Shown here: positions 36,692 to 49,745 of the stretch, piece after piece
How the letters are laid out: each line of letters starts with the position of its first letter
How positions within the stretch are numbered: position 1 is the stretch's first letter
NCBI GenBank assembly: GCA_958496175.1
Contig: OY292276.1
Location: 13,100,001 to 13,164,000, forward strand
Origin: Sisyra terminalis
Taxonomy: Eukaryota > Arthropoda > Insecta > Neuroptera > Sisyridae
Length of the DNA: 64,000 nt
Direction of reading: 5' to 3'
Notes under the pieces: model-generated
Seen by the model: the letters and a program-made list of their open reading frames with translations, nothing else
Told to the model about the DNA's origin: nothing
Databases searched by the model: none
Translations under genes and position numbers: made by a program

Positions 36692-38793
36692 CTGAAAATA
36701 AAAGAAAATTATTTGAAAATCATATTTTTTTTTAAAATAAGCAATGCAATTGAAGCGATATGGAAGTAACGGAAAAACACTGAGAATTTTAACAAGTTCA
36801 TACAGTTTGTTTAAAAAATCATGTAAATATGAAATGTAAAATTACATAATTTGTCACGTTTTCATGTAAATGTGATAATTTATTTCTGTCAAAGAAATAA
36901 AACAATATTAACAAGTAATTGTATGCACTTTTCACACAATTATGTTCTAAAATTTCTAAAGAGATAAAAATAAAAAAGTCATACAAACTCATTTTGGACA
37001 ACAATGGAATCAATGTGTGCACACAATAGAGATTAAATTTGCGTAAACGACTGAATCCATACGGTGATGTATACTCGTTATGCTAAATGTATTGGTTTGT
37101 TTTAAAGAAATTAAGATGTTTAGCATAAGAAACGTGAATTTTCTAACCGAAAACGTGAAAAGTAAAAACATATATTCCACAACAATGATATTTTTGGTGT
37201 TGCTCAAATATTGACTAATCCTATTGATTTGTTCTAATTATAAATTTGATTGTTTTAGACACAAGCAAGTAGGTGAGAAATTGAAGTCCATTATAAAGTA
37301 CAAAAATTACTAATACAATAATAAAGAATTGAAAATAGTGAAACAAGTTTACGCTTTGAATGTGTTTATTAAATATTTGACCAAATAAAAGATAACGGTA
37401 CAAGTGAACATGCAATTTCTAAGGTCCAGAGTTCAAATTTTGCAATAAAACTAAATTAAAAGCGAAATGCTTAATTATTTTTGAATATTGTAGAAAAATC
37501 CACCAAAATTAAAGAATATGACAGAATAGGTCCAAATTTAATACTTAAATCAATTAAAAATAACATTTAATTTCCTATAAAAAATATTTAAAAAAAAACA
37601 ATTTAAATAATATTACAATTCAAAAATTGAATATATGAGTATATATCACAAATGTTTTGAAACAGCCTGAAACAAAATAATTCTTAAAAAAAAGTACTAA
37701 ATTGTCCAAATCAAAAAACGTCTGATGAAATAACGGTTAAGGATTCTCTGGTTTCAATGAAAATATGAGAGCTTTAAAATTACAAGGCTCTGGGCTTTAA
37801 CTAGAATCCTGTGATAATTTAGAAATTGATTTCTCGGTTAATTGAATTATTAAGGATCTTTGAGTCACTAGTGTTCAAATTTTATAAAGCGGAAGTTTAA
37901 AAAAAATATTAAAAAATTGAGCTGTTTTTTATAAGTTTGTTGATAATTTGAAAACTTTTAAGAACTACTTTTTATAGTTAAAGCTATACGATGTAACTAA
38001 ATTTATTTTAAATTACTTTTGTCCCATTGTTTACTGCCCTATTAAAAATATATGTAATGCATAAGTCCTTGTTTTTCTTTCAATATTGGTATCTTATTTA
38101 TTTGAAAACCCGTTTGAAGTTTTCTTATGTTAGGGTCTGTTTTAAAGCATTTTTAGGGAATTATTTGGAGAACCAATAAAGAAAGGAGAACTTTGATTTT
38201 TTTAATTATTTCATTTTATTTAATTAAAACGTATGTATTTAGTTAGATTTTTAGCCAAAAATCTCCAGTAGAACGTGAGTTATAGAGCTCCAAAGATATC
38301 CGTCTCAAAAAAATTAGCGTTTATTGTTTTCATGATTTCAGCTGATTGACTTATCTCCAGTAAAAAAGAAAAGAAAAAGCCTTAAGTCTGTAAGCTTAAA
38401 AACATTGAATAAACCAGAATCAATTGAAAATATGGAAAATTGGAATTTGGACTTTTAGCATAATTCTGAAGAAAAAGCTGCAATTTCACCATATTTGGGA
38501 TTTCGAAATATGATGGATATAAGTTGAACTAATAAAGTTTCAGGATAAAAAAGGTTTGAAGTTTAAAGTACACTTAAAATTATCACGACTTCTGTATCTT
38601 TACAACAACTTGTAATTTTAAAAAGAAGAAGATACCAATCGTAATCAACACATGTTAAGGAAGCAATTTATGAAAAAAAAATCTACTATGTTAGATCAAC
38701 ACATGGGAAACCCCCCTTAATTGGAAACGCTGGAAGACAAATTGAAACCACGCAGGAATGGGATAAAAAACTTAGTATAACTTTCTTTAATAC
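36692..38793. other. Upstream FGF intron or 5' region
   Basis: No exon recognised. Three minus-strand frames of 64-67 codons at 36819-37415 are AT-driven and show no domain. Confidence 0.4.
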
Positions 38794-38930
38794 CTACTGG
38801 TGGCCGAGTGGTCTAGTTGATGAATTCGATCCTCGTGTATCGAGCAAATTTTCAAAGCTATTCGATTACGGATTTTTATCAACCCTAGAGTCCCTAAAGA
38901 ACTTAGTAGTTATTTTTGGGCTTAAGTTTT
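38794..38930 (+). mobile_element. tRNA-derived SINE, copy 1
   Basis: Box A TGGCCGAGTGG (38801-38811) fits the RNA polymerase III consensus and the D-arm of Ser/Leu-type tRNAs. A degenerate box B (TTCGATCC) follows. The body TATCGAGCAAATTTTCAA, TTCGATTACG and ACCCTAGAGT...CTTAGTAGTTAT is shared with copies at 55981 and 61925. Confidence 0.75.
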
Positions 38931-41900
38931 AAAGTATTAGGGTTATATTGAACAAAGGAGTGCTAAATTCATTATTATTTTGAAACAAATATTTATTTAT
39001 TTTGTGATATATATTAATGTATATTTATTTATTTAATGCATTATACATTTATTATTGTATTATTTTTAAAATCGACATATCACCTATACTATTACACTAT
39101 TATTTCGAGTAAATAAATAATTATTTTAAGAAAAATTAAAACTGTATTAGAATTTTTTGTTCAAACAAAAATACATAGGTAAGCATTTAGAAACGTAGAA
39201 TATTTGGGTATAAAATTGGAAATTCTACATTAACCAGATTTATTATAGATATAAGGGAATTGCGATACCGCTTAAAAAAACGATAAAACTTAAAACAGAT
39301 TTTTTAATTTACTTTCAAAGTTCATATTTCTAAGCAGAAAATTGGAAAAAGTAATTTGCATGGTTTTTACTAAGTTGGCACCTTTTGAATTAAATATAGT
39401 AATGCTTCGAAAAGGAAATAATTTTTAAGGAAAAATAACGACTAAAATAAATCAATTTTCTAGTTTCCACGTGAATTTTGCTGATTTTTTCTTGATAACC
39501 ATATTCATGTTTAAATAGTCAATATGGGATAAGACCGTCATTATTAAAATCAAGAGATTACCGGTTATTAAAAATTGTATTTTTTTTTTGAGAACTATGT
39601 TTAAATTTATTTTTATCTAAACATAAAATAGGTAAAATAAATTAATTCAACTATTTTTTCTTTCTAATAACCCTTCAATACTTTAAGTGACTATTCAATC
39701 AAAAGAAAGTAAAGTTTAAAAATATTTGTATGTTAATAGTTTAAACAAAATGTAATAAATGTTAAGCAAAAATAAAAACATAAAAAGCTTTACAACATAC
39801 CCATTAAAATAGATACCAAACATAACAAAACATTACAAACATTGGAGGTTTTTTTTTGATAAAGTACGAACGATGTCGATTCTTCAAAAAATCCAAACAT
39901 ATGCACAATATATAACAAAATGATATCAAATTCGGCATGTGTTATCACCAGTCAATGCCGGAGCTTCGAAAAAAACTGAACTCTTGACCAACTTCCACGT
40001 TTAAATCCAATACGTTTCTACCATAAAACCCTACTTGTACGTACTTAAAAGAACTATTATTGTGACGTAAACTGACGTCATATTACATTTTTCAGGATCA
40101 TAAATATCATTATTCGTCTAGATGACGAATCATTCAATTCATACTTATCATAAGTATCGCAACGATCAGTCATACTAGTTTGTTGTTGTATTTTTTTTTC
40201 GAAAATTCTTTGAAACTTCATATTAATTTGTAGAAAAAAAAAATTATGAAAAACGCTACAGATGACTCGACCCACATCTGGATTCTGGAATAATAATCCC
40301 ACAATTAACAAATTTACTCATCAAAATTCACGCGAAACTCCCCAGCAATTCAATTAAAACATGTAACATACATTAAATTCAATATTATTAACACAAAAAA
40401 TTAAATTATTGGCGACCTTTTTTTCTGCTTTGGCGGACAGTTTGTGGAAAATTTGGCGTCGCGTCTAATACACTTTAGTGGGAAATTTTAACGATTGATG
40501 ATTCATTTCGAGAAATCTGTGTTAGAGTACTTGGATGATGTTATGCGGCCGAATATAATAATTTCGTTATGCAACTTGGAAAATGTATTAAGTGTTTAAT
40601 TAGTAGAATTGTTTCAAATATATATATATATAACGCCGACTTTCAAGTGTGAACTACTTTCGACTTCATTTCAAACTCTTCAAATGTATGTTTATTGGCG
40701 TCAAATGTATTAAAATTAATTACAACAATTTACTTTTCCAACTTAAATTAGTAAATAGGAAGGCGTTTAATAACCAACAATTATATTTTAATCCAAAATT
40801 TCATCCACAATCAAATCAAATCAATTATTTAATGATATATTTTCCTAAACGTAATTTAAAAAAAATGTTAATAAAAAACTGTTTTTAATTTATAATAAAT
40901 TATTTAACATCTCAAATATTACATCAGTTAGAGCAATTACAAATATCATTTAGATAATTATATTAATGGGTGAAAACATTTTCATTTAAATCAATTTTTT
41001 ATGCTAATAACAATTATAATTAATAAATAATAAACTTTTATTATTCCTTATCATTAAAATGGAAAACTTGAAGAGTATTTCTCATGGATTAATTTTTTTT
41101 GTAACGCCAAGTAATGTGATGCTGTTTAGCCCATCGTTCATGTATCATCAACCAAATGTGGTCAATGATACAATAAAGAAAGAATATATGTGTGGTTAGT
41201 ATTTCTTTTTCTTTAATGAATAACAACAAAAATGTAAATTTTTAATGCTTACGATTTTCTAAAAAAGGTAAAATCAAACAGATTTTCTTATTAAATTAGC
41301 ATTTTACAATGATTTGATTTTTTTCCATCGATTTTGCAACACTGAAAAAAAGTTTTTCTTAATAATAAAAATTGTAGCTAAAGAAAAATTTCTTTGTAAA
41401 GATTAAGACATTTAAAATTTAAATATGTTTTAATCAAAACGTTGACTAATTCAATGTTATTAGTCACTGAAATTAGATAATACAACACACAAAAGTGGTC
41501 ACTTAAATTCGGATATCGAAAATAAATATTATTTCAAGTTTATTTTATGTAAAATTTGCTAAAAAAATGGTTTTTATGTATAAAAACGTACGTTATAAAG
41601 AATGAAAAAAATTAATCTAAGAAGCTAAAAACATCATAAAATTTTTCAGAGATTTTCTATGAAATTAAAACTTCGATTGAATAATTTATTGCTTGATGTT
41701 TCCTGATGCCAAATAACGGTTCAAGGAGAAAGTTGCAGATTTAAAATAAATCAAAATAATTCAAAACGATTCTTGTTTTATTTTTATTTGCTTCCTAAAG
41801 CTATTATAAATTTTGTCCTAAGTGCTTTTCATATAAAATTTTAGAAAAATTTTAATGTTTTGAAAATTACTTTTTTTAACTTAAAATTTCGATTGTTTTT

Positions 41901-42146
41901 TTTTTTTTTTTTTTTTTGGTAGGGAAAATTACTTGGGTTTAAAATTCAGTTTTGAACTATGTAATCAGATTTTCCCATAAAAGAAATGAAGTTCTTAAAG
42001 ACACTTCCCTGATTTCTTAGCATTAGATATCTAATTTTTCAAAACAGTTCATAAACTCAAAAAAAGTTGAGAACTGCTGACCAAATTATTGCAATGATCT
42101 TCAAAAAGCTTTGAAGCTTTTTAAAATTGACTCTTAATTTGAAATT
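38931..42146. other. AT-rich non-coding stretch
   Basis: No gene seen. There is a (TA)n run at about 40619-40633 and a T homopolymer of about 20 at 41899-41918. A GC-elevated patch lies at about 40410-40550 (GGCGGACAG, GGCGTCGCG) without coding. Confidence 0.4.
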
Positions 42147-42178
42147 TTAGGTTGAGGAAAAAGAAGTATAAGTCTTAA

Positions 42179-42263
42179 CTTGTTGACAAGTATATGTCTT
42201 AAATTGATCGATATTTCGTACAAAATCGATCAAACAATTTAAGACTTATACTTGTCAACAAGT
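42179..42263. repeat. Long hairpin in the 5' part of mariner B
   Basis: ACTTGTTGACAAG...CTTAAATTGATCGAT on the left pairs with its inverse on the right, about 35 bp per arm with one mismatch and a 4-base gap, around a short loop. A third copy of AAGTATAAGTCTTAACTTG-like sequence lies just upstream. Its origin as an insertion or fold-back duplication is unclear. Confidence 0.8.
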
Positions 42264-42284
42264 TGATATTTTGGACTAATGAAA

Positions 42285-42540
42285 TTCTTTCGATGTTTTT
42301 TTGTTGGGTTCATCCAATTGTGTCTTACAGGGCGTCAAAAAAGGAAGAAGAAATATGAAATTCGATACATTATACAGTTTTTCTTTGATAAAACCAAAAA
42401 TGCATGGTTGGGAAGTTTTAATACATCCACCATATTGTCCAGACATGGTACCAAGCGATTATCATATTTTTTTTGCATTGCGAAACTTTCTTAGTGATAA
42501 AAAATTTGCATTAAAGAAGATTGCGAAAATCAATTACTAA
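42285..42540 (+). pseudogene. Mariner transposase fused from N- and C-terminal parts
   Basis: Two overlapping frames read the N-terminal helix-turn-helix remnant, then WEVLIHPPYCPDM and PSDYHIFFALRNFLSDKK. The last phrase holds the third catalytic Asp of the mariner D,D34D triad (PSDYH). The first two Asp residues are deleted. A stop follows KIAKINY, but homologous sequence continues to about 42640 (YERGIMKLP-like). Confidence 0.8.
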
Positions 42541-42836
42541 AGCTTTTCGCCAATAGGGACCAAGATTTCTATTAGAAAAGCATTATGAAGCTACCCTAAA
42601 AATTGCGACAAACTATATAATAAAACGAAGGATATTTGACCTAAATCAGACAATCCAAAACATATTATGTATATGTACTATATATTGTAGTGGGCATAGT
42701 TCTACACTATATCCTAAAGTCACTAATAACCTGTAAAGTTGAAGCGACTTTAAATAAAGCAAATAAAAAAAAAACATATTAAATAAAGCTTTGAAGTTCA
42801 CGTTAAAAATAATGGATTTCTTTTTCCCCAACCTAT

Positions 42837-45399
42837 TACAAGGAGACATTTTAACAAGGAAAATAATACAAAAAAAAAGTTTCCAACCGTTTTTGAACAA
42901 CAAAATTAGTATTATTAAACATTTTCTTCATTTTTATTTGATTGCAATGTTGATCAAAGTTTAACTGCTGGCAGTATTCTGATAAAACTCTGTACCAAAT
43001 TAAAATATACAATTTTTTCAGTAACGTTTTCTCCTGATATGAAATATCAAAAATAAATTTCATCAAACTTATTTAGAAAAATTTAATTATTTCAACTACT
43101 TACGAAGTGTATATCTTACAATTTCAGAAGAAGATGGTTTATTTTTGGATGTAACCAAGGAAAATTGGGAGAAATTACGAAATAAGAAAGAAGGATTGGA
43201 GTTTTAAGAAGAAGATGGCAAGAAGAAGACATACTAAACCAACCTAGGGATAAAGAATGTTTAAAGGAAGAATTCTATCAAGAATAGAAACAAAATCAAC
43301 TTTTAGAAATATACATTTTTCTAGAATCAAAAAAGAAAATTTCCGTGAGTATCATATAGATAAAATGTGAAATTCAATGCGTGACAATTCTATTAGAGAT
43401 ATAAAAGGGTTTATTACCATAATTTACTATAATGATTTTCGCTTTGGAGTATTAAAATATTAACTTAATAGTAAAACAATATAATTACAATATATTACGA
43501 TGATTAGAATTATTGCAACTGTAAAATCATACATCCTTCATACTACCGTATTTTATACTCTTTTAATATCCAAGTTCTTCAATTCTTAAAAATATTTTTT
43601 TTTAAAAAAACCCGTAAAAACCTAAAGTGACATGTTAAGTTTTTCATAAAGTAAAAAAAAAATCACTAATTTTATTCAAGCTCATATAGAGATTTTTATT
43701 GTCATATCACTTCATGAACGTCGTTTCACTTAAGTAAATACAATTCTCTCATAGAAATTCTACTCGTTAAATACCAACATCAACATGAACTTGGCGAACA
43801 TCACATTCACGTTTATTATGATTGTATTATTTATGTTTTGATGTTTGAATAACGCATTAAACAAATAAACATTTCATTATTTAATTAATGACGAGCAGCT
43901 CAGTACTACACACTATACAAGCATTCCAAGTGCAAATCTCAGATTTCCAAATGGGCATTGAAAGCGCCATCGCCATCGCTTTTGCACTGTCATCATTTCA
44001 GAAAATCTCCGCCGGGTATACTTTGCGTGCATTTTATTATTGCACTTGCTTCTCGTTATTAATATTTAACTATAAATATTACCGTCTGGAATTAAATTAA
44101 TTCATCAATTTAGCGTTTCATTCATGATTCACCAACTTCTTGAATAATTCATGAAAATATAACAATGTTTGTTCTCTTATAAAAGTCTGCTCGAATGAGT
44201 GGCATTGACATTTTATTTGAATTATCAATTCCCTTGCAAAGAAAAGGGTATTATTGAAATATTAGATAAATAGAAAATGTGAGTATTACATTACCACGCT
44301 GTCAAGTGTAACATAGCGATAAATATATGACCGTTAAGTATAGATATAAAATTACTTGACCTGATCTTATTGGCCCAAAAGACCTTCATGCAAATACTTG
44401 TTACTTAAGATGTGATTCATCAATGTCTTCTGCCTCCTACTACGAGCGTATAACTTATTTAAATCATTATTCCTAACTTTTCAACATTCCTCTTCAACTT
44501 AATTATATTTAACTCAACAATTTAAGTTACTTAATTTTTGCTCTTTAATTTATAGAAAATTAATTTGCCAAACTAAATTTGATCACCTCGGATGTATAAT
44601 CGAACTTTGTGCTTTACACTGGAAGAAATTGATTAAGAAATTACACATTCTTATAGAATAACAATACGGAAAAATCTCATTACTCGTATTGTAGTTATAA
44701 GGTAAATCAAATATATAGCTTCAATCATTAAAGCAACTGCAAACCATTGGAATAAAAAATGAAGAAGCAATCTAACCTACTTACATTAGGTTTGGTAAAT
44801 ATTATCGGGGAAGCTTCCCATCCACGAAACAAGAACAGATCAATCGGTTTTGGCATGACTAAGAATTTAAGGCATAGCCCCTTAATAAGTAAAAAAGACC
44901 AAGAAAAATGTTCGCATGTTCATATCGTCAATAAGTGCTAAAGTTAGTAATATTTCGCATAAGTTTGGGACCTACTTCCCATAAAAACCTTTACCAAACT
45001 TCCTAGAACTATAGTATCCTGTCTTAACTCCTCCTAAATTATAAACAGCCCTATATCCTTCCAAAAAGAAATCCAACTAGACAACTAAATATAACGACAT
45101 CCCTTAAGCTCCTAAGTCATTGATGACCCAATAATTAGAAAATGAGAGTTGATAAATCTTCAATTTCAATAGGTAACATAAAGTTTAGATTCTCTCAGTT
45201 TCGGAAAATTTTAGGAAAGATATGCTGCCTATTTTCCAGTCTGTTTAATATATACGTAGAATAGTTTACAAATAAATCCCTGGAAAAATATGACAACTTT
45301 ACAAAGGGTGAACGAATCATTAAAGTTATTCAATGTGTTGATACCTGGTATTGTTGATTAAAAAGGGAAGTATAGATTATGTTAGAACTACAAAATAGT
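42837..45399. other. Non-coding stretch with a possible LINE scrap
   Basis: At about 43126-43210 the plus strand reads SEEDGLFLDVTKENWEKLRNKKEGLEF then stops (phrase split here only by length: SEEDGLFLDV, TKENWEKLRNKK). It loosely resembles the C-terminal DDI...W...RxxW tail of RTE-type LINEs. Positions 43890-44045 are GC-elevated with an open frame but no domain. Nothing else was recognised. Confidence 0.3.
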
Positions 45400-45790
45400 T
45401 ATTGTTGGAGAAACTTATGGAATGAATATAAATGCAGAAAAATCAGAAGTCATGGGTATATCGAAGAAAGAAATGCCTCTTCAAATATAAAGAAGCTGTG
45501 ATCCAATTCAAATGTTAAAAAACACTAAAAATAGAAAATCTATTAGGGAAATTCAAGAGTCTTTTGTTGTGGCGAAAATTGCTACCAACAGCAAAAAAAT
45601 TTTGCGATTGACAATTTGCAAAGAAAACGTTGAAAACAATTAATAAAGTGCTAAAAGAAGAATCTAGGAATAAAAACCTGGACTTCAAGAAAACAAAAAT
45701 ATTTGGAAAGCTTCAAATTATGATGCTGGGGAAGAATAGAGAATATTCAAATATTGGCAATGTTTTATGATGACTTTGGCTATAACTACT
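45400..45790 (+). pseudogene. LINE reverse transcriptase remnant, 3' part
   Basis: The plus strand reads YGMNINAEKSEVMGISKKE, equivalent to the GLxINxxKTKVMxIS motif after the palm of RTE/CR1-type reverse transcriptases. Downstream, after stops, ESFKL*CWGRIENI matches the EAFEMWCWRRMLxI block. Order and spacing fit a decayed copy of the same superfamily as the remnant at 24955. No intact frame remains. Confidence 0.6.
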
Positions 45791-48330
45791 ATGTTTTCTA
45801 AACTCCACTAATTTGGAGGTCATTTACAAATACCATATAAACCACTGGCGCTATAAACCAGTATCTTCCAGTATCTAAACAAGTACAACAAATATGCAGA
45901 TATTTGGAATGACTTCAACTTCTTTAATTGAAATCTTAAGCTAGTTTCGTTATGTACCAAAAAATTCAACTAAATGAGTATAATTTTCCGAGAAAAAGGA
46001 TTCATGCTTGATGTAAAACGGAAACAAGAAGATTTTAAAAAAAGAAGAAGACGAACAATAAATTTAGATTATTACAAGGAGGAATAAACTACCCAGATTT
46101 CAGAAGTCTTGACAAAGATAGACGACCCGGAAAGAGGGGATTCAATCGTTATAGTTATTTACAAATATCATGTGCTATACAAATTATTTAATATAGTTCC
46201 TAGTGTTGTTTTGTCCAACTTTTTCCAGAAAAATTAATGAAAAATTGGTTAAATGGTTCAAATAACAAAGTTTTATGCAAAAATTATAATAAGGAAAGAA
46301 AAAATACTTGAAGCTTTGGTTACCAAATGCATTTTTCCAAATTTAACTTTTTTATCACCAAATTAATCAAAATTCAACTTTGAATATAATCAATTTTGCA
46401 TTGAATTCTACTTGAAACCAATATGCCTACCCATTGAGAAAAATGAGATTGAAAGACTGATTTTGAATCCAATTGTGTAATTGAACCTTAAAAAAGGGTA
46501 ATCCTTATTGACGTTCAATTGAAATAGGATATAATAAAAGAATACTTAGTAAAGCAAATCGAAAGTCTGATACCTTGTCAAGCGCACACGACCACTCAGG
46601 AAGTCGATGAATCATTTTATTAGCTTTTTATGTTAATGGTAGAACATAAATATTTTTTATTTCAAAATGAAAAAAAAAACTATTAATTATGTTATCATCA
46701 ACTCTAAACATTTAAATAATTAATTAAGATGTATTTTTTCCCCTTAGTAATTTTTCACAGCTCGAAAACTTCAAACTTTTTTGAAACTATTTATTTTTAA
46801 AGATATATAAACTGATTGTGTTTTGATAGAAACACAATTTTTAGCTATTTTCCTCATAATTTAAACTATAAATATTTGAAATCTGAGTTAAATACTAGAT
46901 ACATACATTGTTTGAAGACCTTGATTTGTTTGCAAAAAAAAATCTATTACCACCTACCGATGCAAATATCAAACTAGGAAGATATAGAATTTCACAATGA
47001 CATGATGAGAAAACATTATACGCCCATGAATTGGCAATGAAAAATAGTATCAGATACATTGAAACGCATGCTGCTTCATGTAACACGGCTACAGACTTAT
47101 TAGGTGTAAAAGAAAACTTCCAATATTTATCATGAAATGTTTGCAATCATCATCTTCTTCATTTCGCAAATAATAAATAACAACGACAGATAATTTTCAT
47201 GCTAATCAAAGACAAATAGTAATTATTCAGTTTTAAAACTGCGAAGACAAAAATAACATAAACATTGCAAATAATGCAATAACATAATACGTAAGGAAAA
47301 ATTGATTTGGTTTTTAATAGAGGAATCAGTATGAGTATGGTGTGGCTTGCTGGTTGTTTTAGTTATGAAAAATATCCGCAACAGGAGGTTGTATAAAAAT
47401 ATGTTATTCCATTCACACATTTCGATGTAAACGAGTTACTAATTGTATTTTTGTTTTAAATAATTGTTCGAAACTTAGAGTTCATTAATAAATCAGAAAC
47501 ATGCAATAAAACATGGGTTGTTCGATTTGTATAAATTACTGTAGTTACAAGTTGTAGTAACCAAAAGAAAAACGATGTGGAAGAATTTAAATATTTATAA
47601 GTGCAACTGAGCAATTCAAATTGGTTCTACTTACAACAAAATGGAAATAACGTAGTTCAATATAAATTAACACAACTCTCGTTTTACATAGTTTTTGATA
47701 CATAAAGTACACGACCAAAAGAATCAAAGTTATGTAAAAATATAATGTGCCTGTCAAAACATAATTTTTTACACTTTTTCAACTGAATTTTACATTATTC
47801 TTCCCTAATAAAATATTCTTGGAAAAACTGTAGGAAATGAATATTTGAATGCCAAAAACAATTTTAACTTCTTGTGGGTATAATTATGTACATATTCTGA
47901 TTAAAAAATAGCAATCGACATTTGTCGAGTAGTCCTGAAATGATTTATATTTTTTTTCAAAAAAAACTAATTAAGAAAGAGATTTGAAACTTCTAGAATC
48001 ATATATTTTATTGAAACCAAAAAAATATCATTAAAGAATCTTTCTGGAACCCATTTATCCTGGTTGTAACCTTTTTATAATAAAAATTGGAAACACAATT
48101 TATTCACAAAAATTTCAATTGATAACTAAATGGAAACCAACATTGTTGGCACTACGATTTTAGATTTTAAGAATTTACTAACATTTCACTTACTTGTATA
48201 AAAGAATTGTTATTTTATATGATGATGTATTGTTGAAATTTGCCTTGAATCACTTTTAGGCTTTCAATTAAATGAAATTAATTATTTAAGAACAAATACA
48301 CTATGAAAAAGCCAAGCATTGAACTTATGT
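45791..48330. other. AT-rich non-coding stretch
   Basis: Positions 45980-46160 may be further LINE debris (basic, RKQEDF...RRRRTINLDYYKEE-like). A minus-strand frame at 46895-47146 (83 codons) has no domain or splice support. Confidence 0.35.
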
Positions 48331-48460
48331 CTAATGCAGCACAAATATACTGTCAATGCATAAAGCAAGGGGCTACTAACCAATGAAATTACGAGATGTA
48401 AAGATGTTCATTTGTTTTGATTATTCAAAATTTCAAAAATTAACATAGCCACTCCTACAG
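48331..48460 (+). repeat. Dispersed repeat family R1, copy 3
   Basis: CCAATGAAATTACGAG, TAAAGATGTTCATTTG and GCCACTCCTA align with copies at 5941 and 29590. Confidence 0.55.
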
Positions 48461-48534
48461 TCAATGCCAATATGTAAAGTAAATATTCAGGTTACACATA
48501 ACAAGTTATTCTTTTTTTAATCAATTTATTGTAG

Positions 48535-48938
48535 TTCCGAGGATTTGAGGATCTTTTTTATCTTAATTGATTTTAACTTTGATACTATTTTGCAACGTTT
48601 CGCAGTTTCTTACTGCTTTTTCAAGCAATTATAAATGACAGTAAATATACAGATATAAAAAATAAATTTTAACAAAATGTCATTTATGAGGACGTAATTT
48701 TTAGAAAAAAAATAGTTTTAAGTAATATTGTAATATCTATTTTAGTTTGTTTTATTGATTTGACCAATTTTATTAACTATACTATTTTGTGTAAATTTTG
48801 TAGTTCTTCTGGTTCTATGAACAGGTGTAAAGCACCTCTATAGAAATTCCACCAGAAGTAAAAGAATAAATAAATAATAAAAAATAAAAATAAAATTACT
48901 TTGGTGCTTTGGTAAATTTAAGCCTCAAATCCTCGGAA
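48535..48938. mobile_element. Inverted-repeat element with decayed hammerhead-like motif (copy C)
   Basis: A perfect 16-bp inverted repeat, TTCCGAGGATTTGAGG and its complement, bounds about 400 bp. Near the left end (48590-48632, minus strand) a module TTGAAAA, A, stem GCAG / CTGC, GAAAC, GTT is followed by GCAA, which pairs with TTGC upstream as helix I. Two invariant core bases are changed, so it is likely inactive. Confidence 0.5.
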
Positions 48939-49579
48939 TTTCAACACATTGAAGATAAACTATGATTTCGGGATCAATTATAAATATATAATAAACAATT
49001 ACATTAATCACGGACATGGCTTTACATTTATTTTTTTCACTTTTTTAAAAAAAAATATATACATAGATATTATATGAAATTGAAAAAAAAATGAAGCAAG
49101 ACCAGTATTATTTCATCGTTTAAAGAAATATATCTTTCAATAGTTTTCGTACAGCAATATATTTGTTATTTGTTTACCAAGAAGGCATTATCAACCCCTA
49201 AGCAATGTTAAATGTTAGGAACAAACATTTTTCCACTATTTTTTTATTTTTCCATAAAAACAAACATTGATAAAGAACTGTAAGTTCCAAGATTTTATTT
49301 TAATACATACACACCTCTTCAAGTATCATTAAAATATATATCCAGACCGATTCACTATGCTTCTAGATTCGTTAGGTAATTTAAACTTTATCACTTTTTC
49401 GAAAGTATATCAAGTACCACAAAAAACAAATTAATTTTTTCCCTGACATGGAACAGTTATACTGCATGTATAATACATAAAATAAATTGTAGTCTTATTT
49501 ACGTAATATAACTTACAAAAGTAAACTACCAATTAACATAAATTTGAGAAAAAGTTCAAACATATGTATAACTAACGCA

Positions 49580-49745
49580 TTTGCCCAGAAACGTATATCG
49601 ATTGCCAAGCAATCTTCCTCAGGGGTCATCAAGTAGTTATGGATCGCATTTGTTTGAACTTTTGTTCGCATTTATGTTTATAGTTGACTTTTGTAAATTA
49701 TATTACATAAATAAGACCACAATATATTTCATAGTGGAAAAAGTT
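49580..49745. mobile_element. Partial copy of the 51.9-kb hammerhead-like element (copy D)
   Basis: Contains the module on the minus strand: CTGAGGA (49616-49622), extra A, perfect stem GATTGC / GCAATC, but GATA in place of GAAA. Downstream sequence TTTGTTTGAACTT, TTTATGTTTAT and ATTACATAAAT matches the right part of the element at 51828-52110. There the module lies in the opposite orientation. Confidence 0.6.

Larger units (their letters stand above)
42147..42836 (+). mobile_element. Mariner element B, internally deleted
   Basis: Starts TTAGGTTGAGGAAAAAGAAGT and ends in the inverse of that type (AATGGATTTCTTTTTCCCCAACCTA). Only the first and last parts of the transposase remain, fused after a ~700-bp deletion. 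It belongs to the same family as mariner A: the 5' coding stretch and the 3' end align closely. A long hairpin occupies its 5' untranslated part. Confidence 0.85.

Noticed and set aside
36819..37415. Three adjacent minus-strand frames with hydrophobic, Leu/Phe-rich translations that could be taken for membrane proteins
   Set aside because: AT-rich DNA yields Phe, Leu, Ile and Asn runs in any frame, and there is no splice or codon support.
38794..38870. Possible genuine tRNA gene at the box A/B sequence
   Set aside because: The acceptor stem and cloverleaf do not form, and two further copies with the same non-tRNA body show it is a SINE.
46895..47146. Minus-strand 83-codon frame
   Set aside because: No domain, no splice sites and no start context beyond chance.
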